Origin: Bin87 sp965220105
GTDB lineage: Bacteria > Chloroflexota > Dehalococcoidia > Lucifugimonadales > UBA3495
Assembly: GCA_965220105.1 (NCBI GenBank)
Contig: OZ244811.1
Location: 2,666,001 to 2,730,000, forward strand
Direction of reading: 5' to 3'
DNA length: 64,000 nt
Below are positions 41,822 to 50,585 of this stretch, in pieces (within the stretch, counting starts at the first letter, position 1; each line of letters starts with the position of its first letter). Position numbers and translations under genes: made by a program. The notes beneath the pieces were generated by a model. The model did no database searches, was not told the origin of the DNA, and saw only the letters and a list, made by a program, of their open reading frames with translations.

Positions 41822-42231
41822 ACGAGTACCTCAGATACCGGAGCGTCTCTGACTCGAACTATCAACAAATCAGCGCCGGTAATGCCGGCAATAAGGAAGT
41901 CGTCGAAACCTGGTGAATCCATAGCTGTTACAAGATCGTCGGATTGGCGTCGCTTGCGACAAATCAGGTCGGTTATTTGACGGTCATCAACGTATACCAA
42001 CCCATTCAACGCGTCCAGAATGGGTTTGGGAATATTATCAATGTCGAAATCCACGCTGTCAAAGAAATAGGTTATGCTGACCATGACCGGTCCATCAACT
42101 GCCGGTTCGTCTCCCCAAGATCGCTCAGCGGCCTGCCTTACCGTCCGTGTCCATTCCCGTACTCTGTCACGACGGCGGGTTTGCTGCGAAACCGGGGGGC
42201 CTTGTATAGAGAATTCAAACGGCAACGGCAT
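41818..42231 (-). CDS. rusA: RusA-family Holliday junction endonuclease
   Basis: A 137-aa protein of the RusA resolvase family. The acidic core is DFDIDNIPKPILDALNG (D61, D63, D65, K69, D73) followed by VYVDDRQI (D82, D83), the DxDN...K...DAL...DD pattern of the family. RusA-type enzymes cut four-way DNA junctions and are usually found in prophages. There is no phage context here. The start lies 4 bp after the stop of a CoA-transferase gene, and the stop overlaps the nuclease-HEPN gene. Confidence 0.85.
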   Translation of the reverse strand: MPLPFEFSIQGPPVSQQTRRRDRVREWTRTVRQAAERSWGDEPAVDGPVMVSITYFFDSVDFDIDNIPKPILDALNGLVYVDDRQITDLICRKRRQSDDLVTAMDSPGFDDFLIAGITGADLLIVRVRDAPVSEVLV

Positions 42232-42235
42232 TGCA

Positions 42236-43486
42236 TCACTGCAACACCCCGTCCTCGGCCAACGTCCGGTACTCCGCTTCCGTCAGGCCTACTATCTGCG
42301 TGAGCGCGTGTTCGGTGTCCTGGCCGAGGAGGGGCGCAGGGCGGTCCAGGCGTCCGGGCGTGGCGGACAGTCGCACCTCACTGTAGTCGGTGGCGTAGGG
42401 GCCCATCTCGGGGTGGTCCAGCCAGGTGAAGTGGTTGCGGTGCTGCAGCTGAGCGTCGTCGAACAGGTCACGGGTGTCGTTGACAACGCCGGCGGGGACG
42501 CCCACCGCCTGGAGCCGGCGCATCAGGGCGTGGCGGTCCTGCGATGCCGTCCAGCCGGCGATGATGCCTTCCAGCTTGTCCTCGTGGGCCTTGCGAACGC
42601 GGAAGGTGCGGAACTCGCCGGAGGCGGCGTCGGCAAACCCGTCGGCGACCATCTCATCGCGCAGGGCCGCCCACTGCTCGTCGGTGTGGACCGCGATGGT
42701 TATCCAGCGGTCTGATCCCGGTTCTCGGTCGGAATTCGGGCTATCGGGAGCGCAGGGGTAGGCGCCATGGGGCGAAGCGGACGGGTGCCGGTTGCCCACC
42801 AGTGCCGGCTCCCGACCGTTGACCGAGCAGTCCAGCAGCATGGGGCCGCCGAAGTGCAGGCTCGCTTCCAACTGCGACATGTCCAGGTGGGTGCCCACTC
42901 CGGTGCGTCGCTGCCGGTCCACGGCGGCGAGGATGGCGGCCACGGCAAATTTAGGGCACACGAAATCCGTGTAAGCGCCGTAGGGGTTCACCGGGCCGCG
43001 GTCGGGCCACCCGATGATGTTGGTGTAGCCGGCCAGCGACGACAGAACGGCGCCGAATCCGGGCTGGGATTGCATGGGGCCACCGCGCCCCAGCATCGAC
43101 GCGCTGAACAGGATGATGCGCGGGTTCGCTTCCCTCAACTGCTCGTAGCCCAGACCCCAGCGTTCCAGCGTGCCGGGAGTGAAATTCTCGGTGATCACGT
43201 CGGCCCACCGGGCGATGCGAAGGATTAGCTCGGCAGCGCGGGGATGGCTCATATCGATGGACAGGCCGAACTTGTTGGCGTTGTAGTTGGCGAAATATCC
43301 GGAGCGGTTGATACCGGACTCGCCGCCGGCGAAGGGGCCGGCGCGACGCAGGGTTTCAGGACGGTTGGCCGACTCGACGCGCAGGACGGTTGCGCCGTAT
43401 TCGGCCAGGTACTTGGTGGTCATGGGGCCGACGGCAACCCAGCAGAAGTCCAGAACTTTGAGGCCATCGAGGGGCAATGCGTCCAT
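42236..43486 (-). CDS. CaiB/BaiF family III CoA-transferase
   Basis: A 416-aa class III CoA-transferase. The start has the family pattern LDGLKVLDFCWVAVGP, the active-site aspartate falls in YTDFVCPKFAVAA, and R-RTGVGTHLDMSQLEA follows, as in FRC and CaiB. It moves CoA between carboxylic acids without ATP through a covalent aspartyl intermediate. GAGGAG precedes the ATG. The second family member at 43661-44935 lies just upstream, which suggests a heteromeric enzyme like Smt of Chloroflexus. Confidence 0.88.
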   Translation of the reverse strand: MDALPLDGLKVLDFCWVAVGPMTTKYLAEYGATVLRVESANRPETLRRAGPFAGGESGINRSGYFANYNANKFGLSIDMSHPRAAELILRIARWADVITENFTPGTLERWGLGYEQLREANPRIILFSASMLGRGGPMQSQPGFGAVLSSLAGYTNIIGWPDRGPVNPYGAYTDFVCPKFAVAAILAAVDRQRRTGVGTHLDMSQLEASLHFGGPMLLDCSVNGREPALVGNRHPSASPHGAYPCAPDSPNSDREPGSDRWITIAVHTDEQWAALRDEMVADGFADAASGEFRTFRVRKAHEDKLEGIIAGWTASQDRHALMRRLQAVGVPAGVVNDTRDLFDDAQLQHRNHFTWLDHPEMGPYATDYSEVRLSATPGRLDRPAPLLGQDTEHALTQIVGLTEAEYRTLAEDGVLQ

Positions 43487-43540
43487 CGTTAATTACTCCT
43501 CTGGGGGTGATCTAACGTCGTCGCGGAGGATAAGGCGATG

Positions 43541-43641
43541 CCTCCCTCTCCCCTGGCGGGAGAGGGCTGGGGTGAGGGGGAAAAGGTAGAAGGCAGGCAG
43601 TTCACCCTCGCCCTAACCCTCTCCCATCGAGGGAGAGGGGA
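43541..43641. repeat. Family R repeat, both arms
   Basis: CCCTCTCCCCTGGCGGGAGA with GGGCTGGGGTGAGGGGG (43541-43580) and CACCCTCGCCCTAACCC with CTCTCCCATCGAGGGAGAGG (43602-43641), between the two CoA-transferase genes. Confidence 0.7.
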
Positions 43642-43660
43642 TATGCCCGTAGCATCTACG

Positions 43661-44935
43661 CTAGATCACCCCCAGTTCGGTCAGGCGGGCGAGGTCGGCT
43701 TGGCGCAGGCCGAGTTCGCCGCAGAGAATCTCGACGTTGTGTTCGCCGACCCGGGGCGGTGGGCGATGCACTCCGACTCGCGACGGGTCGGTCAGGTCTT
43801 TGACGAAATGGCCGGGGTAGGTGATGGTCTCGCCGATATCCGAGTGCTCGATGTGGTCGTAATAGCCGCGGGCCTCCAGCTGGCGGTGCTGCAGGATGTC
43901 GCCGGGGGTGGCCACGGGGAATAGCAGGATGCGCCGTTCCAGCGCACCTTCGGCCAGCTCGTTACGGGTGTGCGTCATGAAAAACGGCGCCACGGCGTCC
44001 ACCGTTTGCTCCATGATCTCGGCCCGGGCGGTGCCGTAGCCCAGCTCCTCCCAGTTGATGGCGTCCAGGGTCTCGCTGCCCATGCCCTCCTCGTCCATCC
44101 AGGCCAGCATGGAGCGAACGCTGCGCGCGGCGCCGGCGGTGCCCCCGCCGGGCTGGAAGTTGACGAAACCGTCCTTGCAGGGCCAGTTGATGCGGGTGAA
44201 GGTGCCGCCGGCCGACTCCCGGTAGGCCCCCATGCGTCGCAGGACGGTTTGTTCCAGGTCCCAGTACTGGGGGGCGTGGGCCAGGGTGCGGGCCACGGCC
44301 TGCTGGCAGGACACGTCAACGTGCTGGCCTTCGTCGGTCAGGGCCCGATGAGTGTGGGCGATCATCGCGCCGGCGGCGCCGGCGGCGCTGCCGTGCTGGT
44401 AGAACTGGGGCATGCTGATACGCAGGGGAGGGCGGTCGCCGTCGCCGGTGAGGTGCATGAATCCGCCCAGCGCCATGCCCACGATGTCGGAGGCGACGTA
44501 ATCGGCGTAGGGCCCGTCCTGTCCGAAAGCGGTGATCGACACCATGACCAGGCGCGGATTGATGGCCTGCAGGTCGGGCCAGGACAGACCCCACGCCGCC
44601 ATCTCCCCGGGGTCGGCGGACTCGACGAGAAAGTCGGCCTGCTCCACCAGGCGACGCAGCAGGGCGGCGCCGTCTACGGTGGTGTAATCGAGGGTGATGC
44701 CGCGCTTGTTGGCGCACCAGGCCCACCAGAACAGGCTGCGCTCCGGGCCCGGCTCATCCTGGTAAAAGGGGCCGGTGCGCCGGGCGTCGCTGCCGCCGGG
44801 CGGCTCCACCTGCACCACGTCGGCGCCCAGGTCGGCCAGCATCTTGCCGCAGGGCAGACCGCGAGCGTCGGTGAGGTCCAGCACCCGGTAGGGGGCGAGG
44901 AGGCCGGGGTAATCGTTATCCTGATGGTTGGTCAT
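43661..44935 (-). CDS. CaiB/BaiF CoA-transferase, probably lacking the catalytic Asp
   Basis: A 424-aa member of the same family as the next gene. It keeps the fold signatures YRVLDLTDARGLPCGKMLADLG, WWAWCANKRGITLD and RALTDEGQHVDVSCQQA. At the position of the nucleophilic aspartate, however, it reads MPQFYQHGSAAGAAGA, with no Asp. It may be a structural partner of the active protein at 42236-43486, use another nucleophile, or be a different activity. A family R repeat separates the two genes, so co-transcription is not certain. Confidence 0.82.
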   Translation of the reverse strand: MTNHQDNDYPGLLAPYRVLDLTDARGLPCGKMLADLGADVVQVEPPGGSDARRTGPFYQDEPGPERSLFWWAWCANKRGITLDYTTVDGAALLRRLVEQADFLVESADPGEMAAWGLSWPDLQAINPRLVMVSITAFGQDGPYADYVASDIVGMALGGFMHLTGDGDRPPLRISMPQFYQHGSAAGAAGAMIAHTHRALTDEGQHVDVSCQQAVARTLAHAPQYWDLEQTVLRRMGAYRESAGGTFTRINWPCKDGFVNFQPGGGTAGAARSVRSMLAWMDEEGMGSETLDAINWEELGYGTARAEIMEQTVDAVAPFFMTHTRNELAEGALERRILLFPVATPGDILQHRQLEARGYYDHIEHSDIGETITYPGHFVKDLTDPSRVGVHRPPPRVGEHNVEILCGELGLRQADLARLTELGVI

Positions 44936-44950
44936 GTTTTTGAAGGGACC

Positions 44951-45095
44951 ACCCTCACCCTAACCCTCTCCCATCAAGGGAGAGGGGACTTATCCGTTTG
45001 CGGCGTGTTGTAGCCCCTCTCCCGGCGGGAGAGGAGTTGGGGTGAGGGGCGAACTCCCACAGCGACGAGATTGCCACGCTTCGCTCGCAATGACA
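44951..45095. repeat. Family R repeat followed by one end of family T
   Basis: R arms at 44951-44988 and 45013-45050, then ATTGCCACGCTTCG and CTCGCAATGACA (45084-45095), the right end of a T element whose left end is missing. This is a second case of the two families being joined. Confidence 0.7.
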
Positions 45096-45100
45096 GCCGT

Positions 45101-46036
45101 TTAGAAGGTGGCCAGCGGGTTTACCGGGGAACCGGTGGCGTTGTGCCAGCGCAGGGGCGCGACGGTGAACATGAACTCCCAGCGGTTGAGACGCTGGCAG
45201 ACCGGCGCGATTTCGTCAAAGTTGGCGGCGTCAATGAGCCACAGGCCCATGCCCACGATACCCACCCGATGGATGGGCAGGCCCACATAGGGGTATTCGC
45301 TGGGGGCCACGTCCCACGACGCGTCGCAGGCGGCGATGGACACACCGCGCTCGCGGATCCAGGGCAACGTTTCGGCGTGCAGACCCGGCCGTCCCTCGGC
45401 GGCGCTGGGTGGCCCGACTTCCTGACGACGCTTGTGCCAACCCAGCCGGATGCACAGTGCATCCCCTTCGGTAACGCGCACGCCCTGGGCTTCCTCGGCG
45501 GCTTCCAGGTCGGCGGTGAACACCGGTTCGCCGGCCTCCAGCCAATCCCTGCCCTTGACGGCGGCGATGTCCAGCAGGACGCCGCGGGTGACCACGCCGT
45601 TCTTCACCGCGTCGATGGCGCCGGCGCCGGCCTTCTGGGCGTTGTTGACCAGGGCCGCGTCCTTCCCGTTGTACATCTTGCCGTTCCAGAACTGGTGGCA
45701 AAGGCTGTCCAGGTGGGTGACTGTCAGGCCATGGAAGGATATGCCGATAAAATCGCTGGCTCCACCGCCACCCTCCAGCGGAGCGGATTCGCCCGTGGAC
45801 ACCATGTAGTGCAGAGGCGGAATGCTGGTGACGTCGGGCGCCATCTCGGGCACCAGCAGGCGGGAGCAGGTTACGGAGATGCCCTCGGTGACGGTGGCAG
45901 CGGCCTGCTTACGCTTCTCATCCGTGATGAGGTTCAGCGTACCCAGCTCGTCATCGTCGCCCCAGCGGCCCCAGTTGCTCAGCGAATCGAACCAGCCCAG
46001 TACGTCCTGTTCTGACGGAATAGTTGGTGTGCTCAT
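45101..46036 (-). CDS. Cyclase-family metal-dependent hydrolase
   Basis: A 311-aa protein of the cyclase/kynurenine formamidase-like family. The metal site is THLDSLCHQFWNG (HxxDxxxH), and GLPIHRVGIVGMGLWLID is the conserved C-terminal segment. Members hydrolyse amides, esters or lactone-like rings. GGAGGG lies 6 nt before the ATG. It lies upstream of the CoA-transferase pair on the same strand. A route in which a ring is opened and the acid then activated by CoA transfer is possible, but inferred only from order. Confidence 0.85.
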   Translation of the reverse strand: MSTPTIPSEQDVLGWFDSLSNWGRWGDDDELGTLNLITDEKRKQAAATVTEGISVTCSRLLVPEMAPDVTSIPPLHYMVSTGESAPLEGGGGASDFIGISFHGLTVTHLDSLCHQFWNGKMYNGKDAALVNNAQKAGAGAIDAVKNGVVTRGVLLDIAAVKGRDWLEAGEPVFTADLEAAEEAQGVRVTEGDALCIRLGWHKRRQEVGPPSAAEGRPGLHAETLPWIRERGVSIAACDASWDVAPSEYPYVGLPIHRVGIVGMGLWLIDAANFDEIAPVCQRLNRWEFMFTVAPLRWHNATGSPVNPLATF

Positions 46037-46105
46037 TTCAGCCCTCCGTGGTGGTTACGGGATGGGGCCATTATGCCGAAATGCGGCGCAAGATGCCATC
46101 GGGCG

Positions 46106-47368
46106 TCAGGCTTCCCGCAGCCGCCGCGAGGTCAGGCACAGAAATACGGCCACCGTCCCAATGATGCCCAGCGTGAGGGCGGTCATGGGAGCGCCAATTT
46201 CGCGAGCCATCCAGCCGTTCAGCCAGCTGGCCGGGAAGTGGGCCTGGATTGAAAGCACGCGCAGGCCGCCCATGCGTCCCCGGTACTCCGGGTCAGAGTT
46301 TCCCATCAACACCGACATCACCAGTAGCAATGAACCGGCGCGACCGATACCGGTGAGTACCTTGACTGCCATGGCGGCGACGATGACCGCCTTGAGGGGC
46401 AATAGTCCGGGGAGGGTCAGCACCACGACGGCGAACAGGATCATCGAGCCGTGCCAGCCGTTGACCGCCCACACCGTCCACCAGCCCTGCCGGCGGAAAT
46501 TGCCCAGCCCGGCCACCACCAGCGAGCCGATCACCGCGCCGGCCCCCATCGCGCCGTTGAGGAGACCCAGCACCTCGGGCCCCGACTGCAACACCTTATC
46601 GGTGAATATGGGCATCAGAGCGGTGCTGAAGGGGAACGCCGTCACGTTGTACATGGCGGCGATGACCAATGCCATGAGCAATTCTTTGCGCTGCCAAACG
46701 TGCGCCAGCCCCTCCCCAACCCCCCGGATAATCTCTCGGGGCGTGGTGTGGGCGAAGGTAGTGTTGCGGGTTCGGACCAACAGGGCCAGCACGCCGCTCA
46801 CCAGGTAAAGTAAGGCAATCAGGCCGTAGAGCCCGGCCGGCGTCAACGGCGTGAAGAGAAACCCGGCGACGACCGGGCCGACGAACTGGGTGAGATTCTG
46901 GCCCAATCCCAGCAGGGCCACGGCGTTGGTGAGGCGCTCCCGGGGAACGGTATCGATGATCAGGGCGTTGGACACGGGCAGCTCGAAGGTGCGGAACGCG
47001 CCGCCGCCAATTATGATGGCAAACACCATCCACACCTTGAGGATGCCCGACAGGAGCAGGAGCATGGTCATGACGGCCAACGCCATGGCGATGAACTGCA
47101 TCAGGCTCATCAGGAGGCGGCGGGGAACCCGGTCCACCACGGCGCCGGCGAAAACCGAGAGGAATGCTAGGCTGAGCGCAGCCGCGCCGACGAGACTGAC
47201 CAGAACTTCGTCGCCGTCGGTTAGTTGCACCACCAGCCACGAAACGGCAATGACCTCCATCTGGCGGCCGGCCATGGCGATAATGGCGGCGGTCCAGACC
47301 AGCGTAAAATCCCGCCGACGGAAGGAACCGAAGGTCTCCGTCGCGCGGGAGCCCAGTATGACGGCCAA
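46106..47368 (-). CDS. MFS transporter, EntS-like exporter
   Basis: A 420-aa major facilitator with about 12 spans. It has FRRRDFTLVWTAAIIAMAGRQ before the first span and AGAVVDRVPRRLLMSL as the MFS loop, the arrangement of DUF894/EntS-type exporters. I choose TTG 47368 because AGGAGAAGG precedes it and the longer N-terminus (to 47665) runs into a degenerate repeat element at 47425-47530. The substrate is unknown; siderophores and drugs are common in the group. Confidence 0.8.
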   Translation of the reverse strand: MAVILGSRATETFGSFRRRDFTLVWTAAIIAMAGRQMEVIAVSWLVVQLTDGDEVLVSLVGAAALSLAFLSVFAGAVVDRVPRRLLMSLMQFIAMALAVMTMLLLLSGILKVWMVFAIIIGGGAFRTFELPVSNALIIDTVPRERLTNAVALLGLGQNLTQFVGPVVAGFLFTPLTPAGLYGLIALLYLVSGVLALLVRTRNTTFAHTTPREIIRGVGEGLAHVWQRKELLMALVIAAMYNVTAFPFSTALMPIFTDKVLQSGPEVLGLLNGAMGAGAVIGSLVVAGLGNFRRQGWWTVWAVNGWHGSMILFAVVVLTLPGLLPLKAVIVAAMAVKVLTGIGRAGSLLLVMSVLMGNSDPEYRGRMGGLRVLSIQAHFPASWLNGWMAREIGAPMTALTLGIIGTVAVFLCLTSRRLREA

Positions 47369-47424
47369 AAATCCTTCTCCTGCGAAACCGGCGCCGATTA
47401 TAACACCGGCGATTCTGGCGCGAC

Positions 47425-47530
47425 TGGAATTGCGAGCGGAGCGCAGCGTTCGGGTGGTCAGATTAACGTCCCTGATCGAGGCTTGCGCCATCTGCGAGAT
47501 TGCCGCGTCGCTCTGCATATCGCAATGACA
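47425..47530. repeat. Degenerate family T element
   Basis: AATTGCGAGCGGAGCG at about 47426 and ATCGCAATGACAGT near 47517-47530 match the two ends of the T element in inverted order. It lies between divergent genes and creates a false N-terminal extension of the MFS gene. Confidence 0.5.
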
Positions 47531-47636
47531 GTGCGTACCAGGCCGCCGCTGGGAAAAGGGCCGGCTATGAGGGCCGTGGTACAATTCCGCAATCGTTTTT
47601 TGGACGCAAAACGCGCGTATCCGGGGAGGATTCAAG

Positions 47637-48695
47637 ATGGAAATTGGTGTCGGACTGGACCACACGCTGGGGATGGGCTGGGATGACCAGACGACCCTGG
47701 CGCGAGAGGCCGCTCAACTGGGCTACGAGAGCATCTGGACGCCCGAGAATATCGGCACCGACTCCTTCCAAGTGTGCGCGCGTCGCTGGGAGGCCACCAC
47801 CGAAGTGGTGCCCGGCGGCCTTACCACCGGCATCGGAGTCTCACCAGTGATGTATCGCACGCCCATTGGCTTCGCAATGTCGGGCGGCACCATGAGTCAG
47901 CAGACGGGCGGCAAGTTCATCATGGGCATCGGAGCCGGCAGCGCCTACCGCCCGGCCAACCGCCGCGACCTGGGCTACCCCCGGGTGTCGGCGCTGGGCC
48001 TGATGCGGGATTACCTGACCACCGTGCGCGGCCTGGTGCGCGGCGAGCGCGTGACCTACCAGGGTGAGCAGATCAACTATCAGAATATCCGCATGGCGAT
48101 TCGCCCGGCGCCCAACACGCCGGTGTACCTGGGCACCCTGGGTCCTGAAATGCTGCGTCTGGCCGGCGAATTGGCCGACGGCGTCTGCCTCAACTGGTGC
48201 ACCCCGGCGCAGATTGCCTGGAGCCGGGAGCGCATCGCCGAGGGCGCCGAACGGGTGGGACGCGATCCGTCCGAGGTGCAGGTGGTGGAATACATCCGCA
48301 TCTGCGTGGACGACGACGAGGACGTGGCGCGGCGGGCCTTCGCCAAGAACTGCCTGGGGTATCCCCTGGGCGCCGCCGTGCCCACCGAACGCGAACGATC
48401 CTTCGGCTACCGCGCTCATTTCGAGCGCATGGGCTACACCGAGGAGCTGGCCGGCGCCGACGCCATCCGCACCCGCGGCGGTGATCTGGATGAAGTCGCC
48501 GACGCCTATCCGTCGGACGCGCTGCTGGCCGTAGGGTATTACGGCAAGCCCGACGGAGCCGCCGCCGCCTTCGCCAAGCTGGCCGAAGGTCTGGACGTGG
48601 CGCTCGTCCGCGTCATCGGCGCCCGCCCCGAAATCGCGTCAACGCAGGCCGTCATGCACGCCTGCGCGCCGGAGAAGGTGCGAGCGCTTTTGTGA
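47637..48695 (+). CDS. LLM-class flavin-dependent oxidoreductase 1
   Basis: A 352-aa luciferase-like TIM-barrel protein. It begins MEIGVGLDHTLGMGWDD and shows AAQLGYESIWTPE, GGKFIMGIGAGSAY and a C-terminal dimer arm, the pattern of F420- or FMN-dependent members related to methylenetetrahydromethanopterin reductase. These enzymes oxidise or reduce a range of organic substrates. GGGGAGGA lies before the ATG and a TACAAT box lies at 47580-47585. Its stop overlaps the GTG start of the next gene (GTGA). Confidence 0.9.
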   Translation: MEIGVGLDHTLGMGWDDQTTLAREAAQLGYESIWTPENIGTDSFQVCARRWEATTEVVPGGLTTGIGVSPVMYRTPIGFAMSGGTMSQQTGGKFIMGIGAGSAYRPANRRDLGYPRVSALGLMRDYLTTVRGLVRGERVTYQGEQINYQNIRMAIRPAPNTPVYLGTLGPEMLRLAGELADGVCLNWCTPAQIAWSRERIAEGAERVGRDPSEVQVVEYIRICVDDDEDVARRAFAKNCLGYPLGAAVPTERERSFGYRAHFERMGYTEELAGADAIRTRGGDLDEVADAYPSDALLAVGYYGKPDGAAAAFAKLAEGLDVALVRVIGARPEIASTQAVMHACAPEKVRALL

Positions 48696-49090
48696 GACGC
48701 CGCCTCATAAATCTGCTGAAAGCCATTGTTGCATCGGTCATCTACGCTGCGATACTTTGGTACAGTATCAGCACTGTCCAAAACCCGGACCGGCTGACCT
48801 CCGCAATGCTCGCGCTAATCAGTTTTGGGATTGCCTATAGTGTATGGACAGCGTTGTTTAAAGTTGCCGGAGAAATTTCAGGAGGCATTATGGTACTAGC
48901 AGAATTCCTCAATCGCCATCTCCTGGAGCCGCAAAAAGAGCGGCTTATGGAGCAGGGCCGGCAACAAGTCAAGGCCGAGGCGGAAGCCGAAATACGAACC
49001 AGGATGAATGAAGTACGGAGCCGACTGAAAGAGCGCGGCCTGAACCCGGACGATTTCCTGCCCACGGAAGAGGACGGCAACTCAGAGTAA
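48692..49090 (+). CDS. Membrane protein with a charged coiled-coil tail
   Basis: A 132-aa protein. Residues 7-65 hold two hydrophobic segments (AIVASVIYAAILWYSI and AMLALISFGIAYSVW). Residues 70-130 are highly charged and helical (EPQKERLMEQGRQQVKAEAE, then RTRMNEVRSRLKERGLNPDDF), likely a coiled coil facing the cytosol. GTG 48692 overlaps the TGA of the oxidoreductase gene. It precedes the helicase gene by 9 bp, so it may tether or sense for that helicase. The family is not recognised. Confidence 0.6.
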   Translation: MRRRLINLLKAIVASVIYAAILWYSISTVQNPDRLTSAMLALISFGIAYSVWTALFKVAGEISGGIMVLAEFLNRHLLEPQKERLMEQGRQQVKAEAEAEIRTRMNEVRSRLKERGLNPDDFLPTEEDGNSE

Positions 49091-49099
49091 GGCGACTCT

Positions 49100-50536
49100 A
49101 TGGTCACGCTCCACCACTACCAGCAAGACCTGCTGGAAAAATCCCGGGCTGCGCTCGCCCCGGATGGATCGAGGGTAATGAAGCAATTGCCCACCGGCGG
49201 CGGCAAAACCGAGATTGCCGGTGCCCTGCTGAAGGATTTTCTCGTTGCCGGGCGCAAAGCGGTGTGGCTGACGGACCGCGAAGAACTGGCAAATCAGACT
49301 GAAGACCGACTGTCGTCAAACTGGTCGGTATCTGCAATGAGCGGCACCGACAGTTGGAGTCCACGCCGGCCGGCACCCCGCATCGTCAACGGTGTCGTTA
49401 TCCTGAAAGCGCAAACCGTAAGCCGGCGCAATAAGGATTCGGCGGTAGTTTGGAACAACTACGGCTCCGATGATCTGTTGGTCATTGATGAAGCGCACCA
49501 CGCCCCAGCCACCGGCTGGGAAAGAGCGATAGAACAATGGCCGGGCCGAGTTTGGGGACTAACTGCCACGCCGTGGCGATTGTCGTTGCGCGAGGGTTTC
49601 GGCCACCTGTTTTACACCTTGGTCTCCGGGCCGCAAACATCCGAAATGCAGGCCCATGGATACTTGGCGCCCTCGCGAGTGTTCGCTCCCTCGTTGGACG
49701 ACAGGATTATAGGTGGTGAAGTCGGTCAATTGAACGATTTCACCGAGGGTGGTATTGAACGGGCTAACGACCAGTTCGTAATGACCACGCTGGCCGTCAA
49801 CTTTTGGCGAAACATGGCCGCTGACCGCCAAACCGTTGCCTATGCCGTTTCCAAAGGACACGCCGCCAATCTAGTACACACGTTCAAAGAAAGAGGAATT
49901 GCGGCCGCGTCGATACTATCCGACACGTCGCCGGATGATAGAGAACAGGTAATAGAAGATTTCAAGAATGGAAAGCTCACGGTACTGGTGAATATGGCTG
50001 TAGCCACTGAGGGATTTGACCTGCCTGACGCCGCTTGCATAATGATAACTCGTCCTACCAAAAGCCTGGCCTTGTACCTGCAAATGGTGGGCCGGGGCCT
50101 GCGGCCCAAGCCAGACGGCAGCGCCTGCCTGATTCTGGACTTGGCCGGTAACGCCGAAGAGCACGGCTTGCCGGGAGACGACCGTGAATGGTCATTAGCC
50201 CCCCGCGGCAACCCACCAACCGGCGACCCGCCGGTACGCTACTGCCACGAATGCTATTTCGCGGCCCACCCAGCGCACCACAACTGCCCGGAGTGCGGCA
50301 CCGACTTGGGGAAGCCTTGCCCACGCTGCGGCAAGTTTCGCCCGTGGAGCCGATGGGCAGACGAGAATGGCTGCCCGCATCAGCATGAGGCGGTGTGCGA
50401 CTACTGTCACCCAGACGCCCACAGCGCTATTGGCATCGGCAGCCGGGGCCGAAAACGTTGCGAATATTGCCGACGCAACAAGCCGCTAAACAGACAACCC
50501 CAGTGGATACAATTCGTACATCAACCGGGCAATTGA
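49100..50536 (+). CDS. SF2 DEAH-box helicase with C-terminal zinc ribbons, copy 1
   Basis: A 478-aa superfamily 2 helicase. Motif I is PTGGGKTEIAG, motif II DEAHHA, motif III LTATPWR, and motifs V/VI are VATEGFDLPDAA and QMVGRGLRP. The C-terminal 110 residues have five CxxC pairs (CHEC, CPEC, CPRC, CDYC, CEYC), so several zinc ribbons. It is a clear paralogue of the protein at 52462-54696, which has the same order plus a longer tail. Helicases of this SSL2/type III Res-like group are frequent in defence islands. No nuclease domain is fused here. Confidence 0.85.
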   Translation: MVTLHHYQQDLLEKSRAALAPDGSRVMKQLPTGGGKTEIAGALLKDFLVAGRKAVWLTDREELANQTEDRLSSNWSVSAMSGTDSWSPRRPAPRIVNGVVILKAQTVSRRNKDSAVVWNNYGSDDLLVIDEAHHAPATGWERAIEQWPGRVWGLTATPWRLSLREGFGHLFYTLVSGPQTSEMQAHGYLAPSRVFAPSLDDRIIGGEVGQLNDFTEGGIERANDQFVMTTLAVNFWRNMAADRQTVAYAVSKGHAANLVHTFKERGIAAASILSDTSPDDREQVIEDFKNGKLTVLVNMAVATEGFDLPDAACIMITRPTKSLALYLQMVGRGLRPKPDGSACLILDLAGNAEEHGLPGDDREWSLAPRGNPPTGDPPVRYCHECYFAAHPAHHNCPECGTDLGKPCPRCGKFRPWSRWADENGCPHQHEAVCDYCHPDAHSAIGIGSRGRKRCEYCRRNKPLNRQPQWIQFVHQPGN

Positions 50537-50585
50537 GAACAGCAAGTACAGTTCATCAAGGGACTGGCTCTCAGTAGTTTCTGAT

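Noticed and set aside
47369..47665. N-terminal extension of the EntS-like MFS gene
   Set aside because: It crosses a degenerate repeat element and the promoter of the divergent oxidoreductase gene; TTG 47368 has a good ribosome-binding site.
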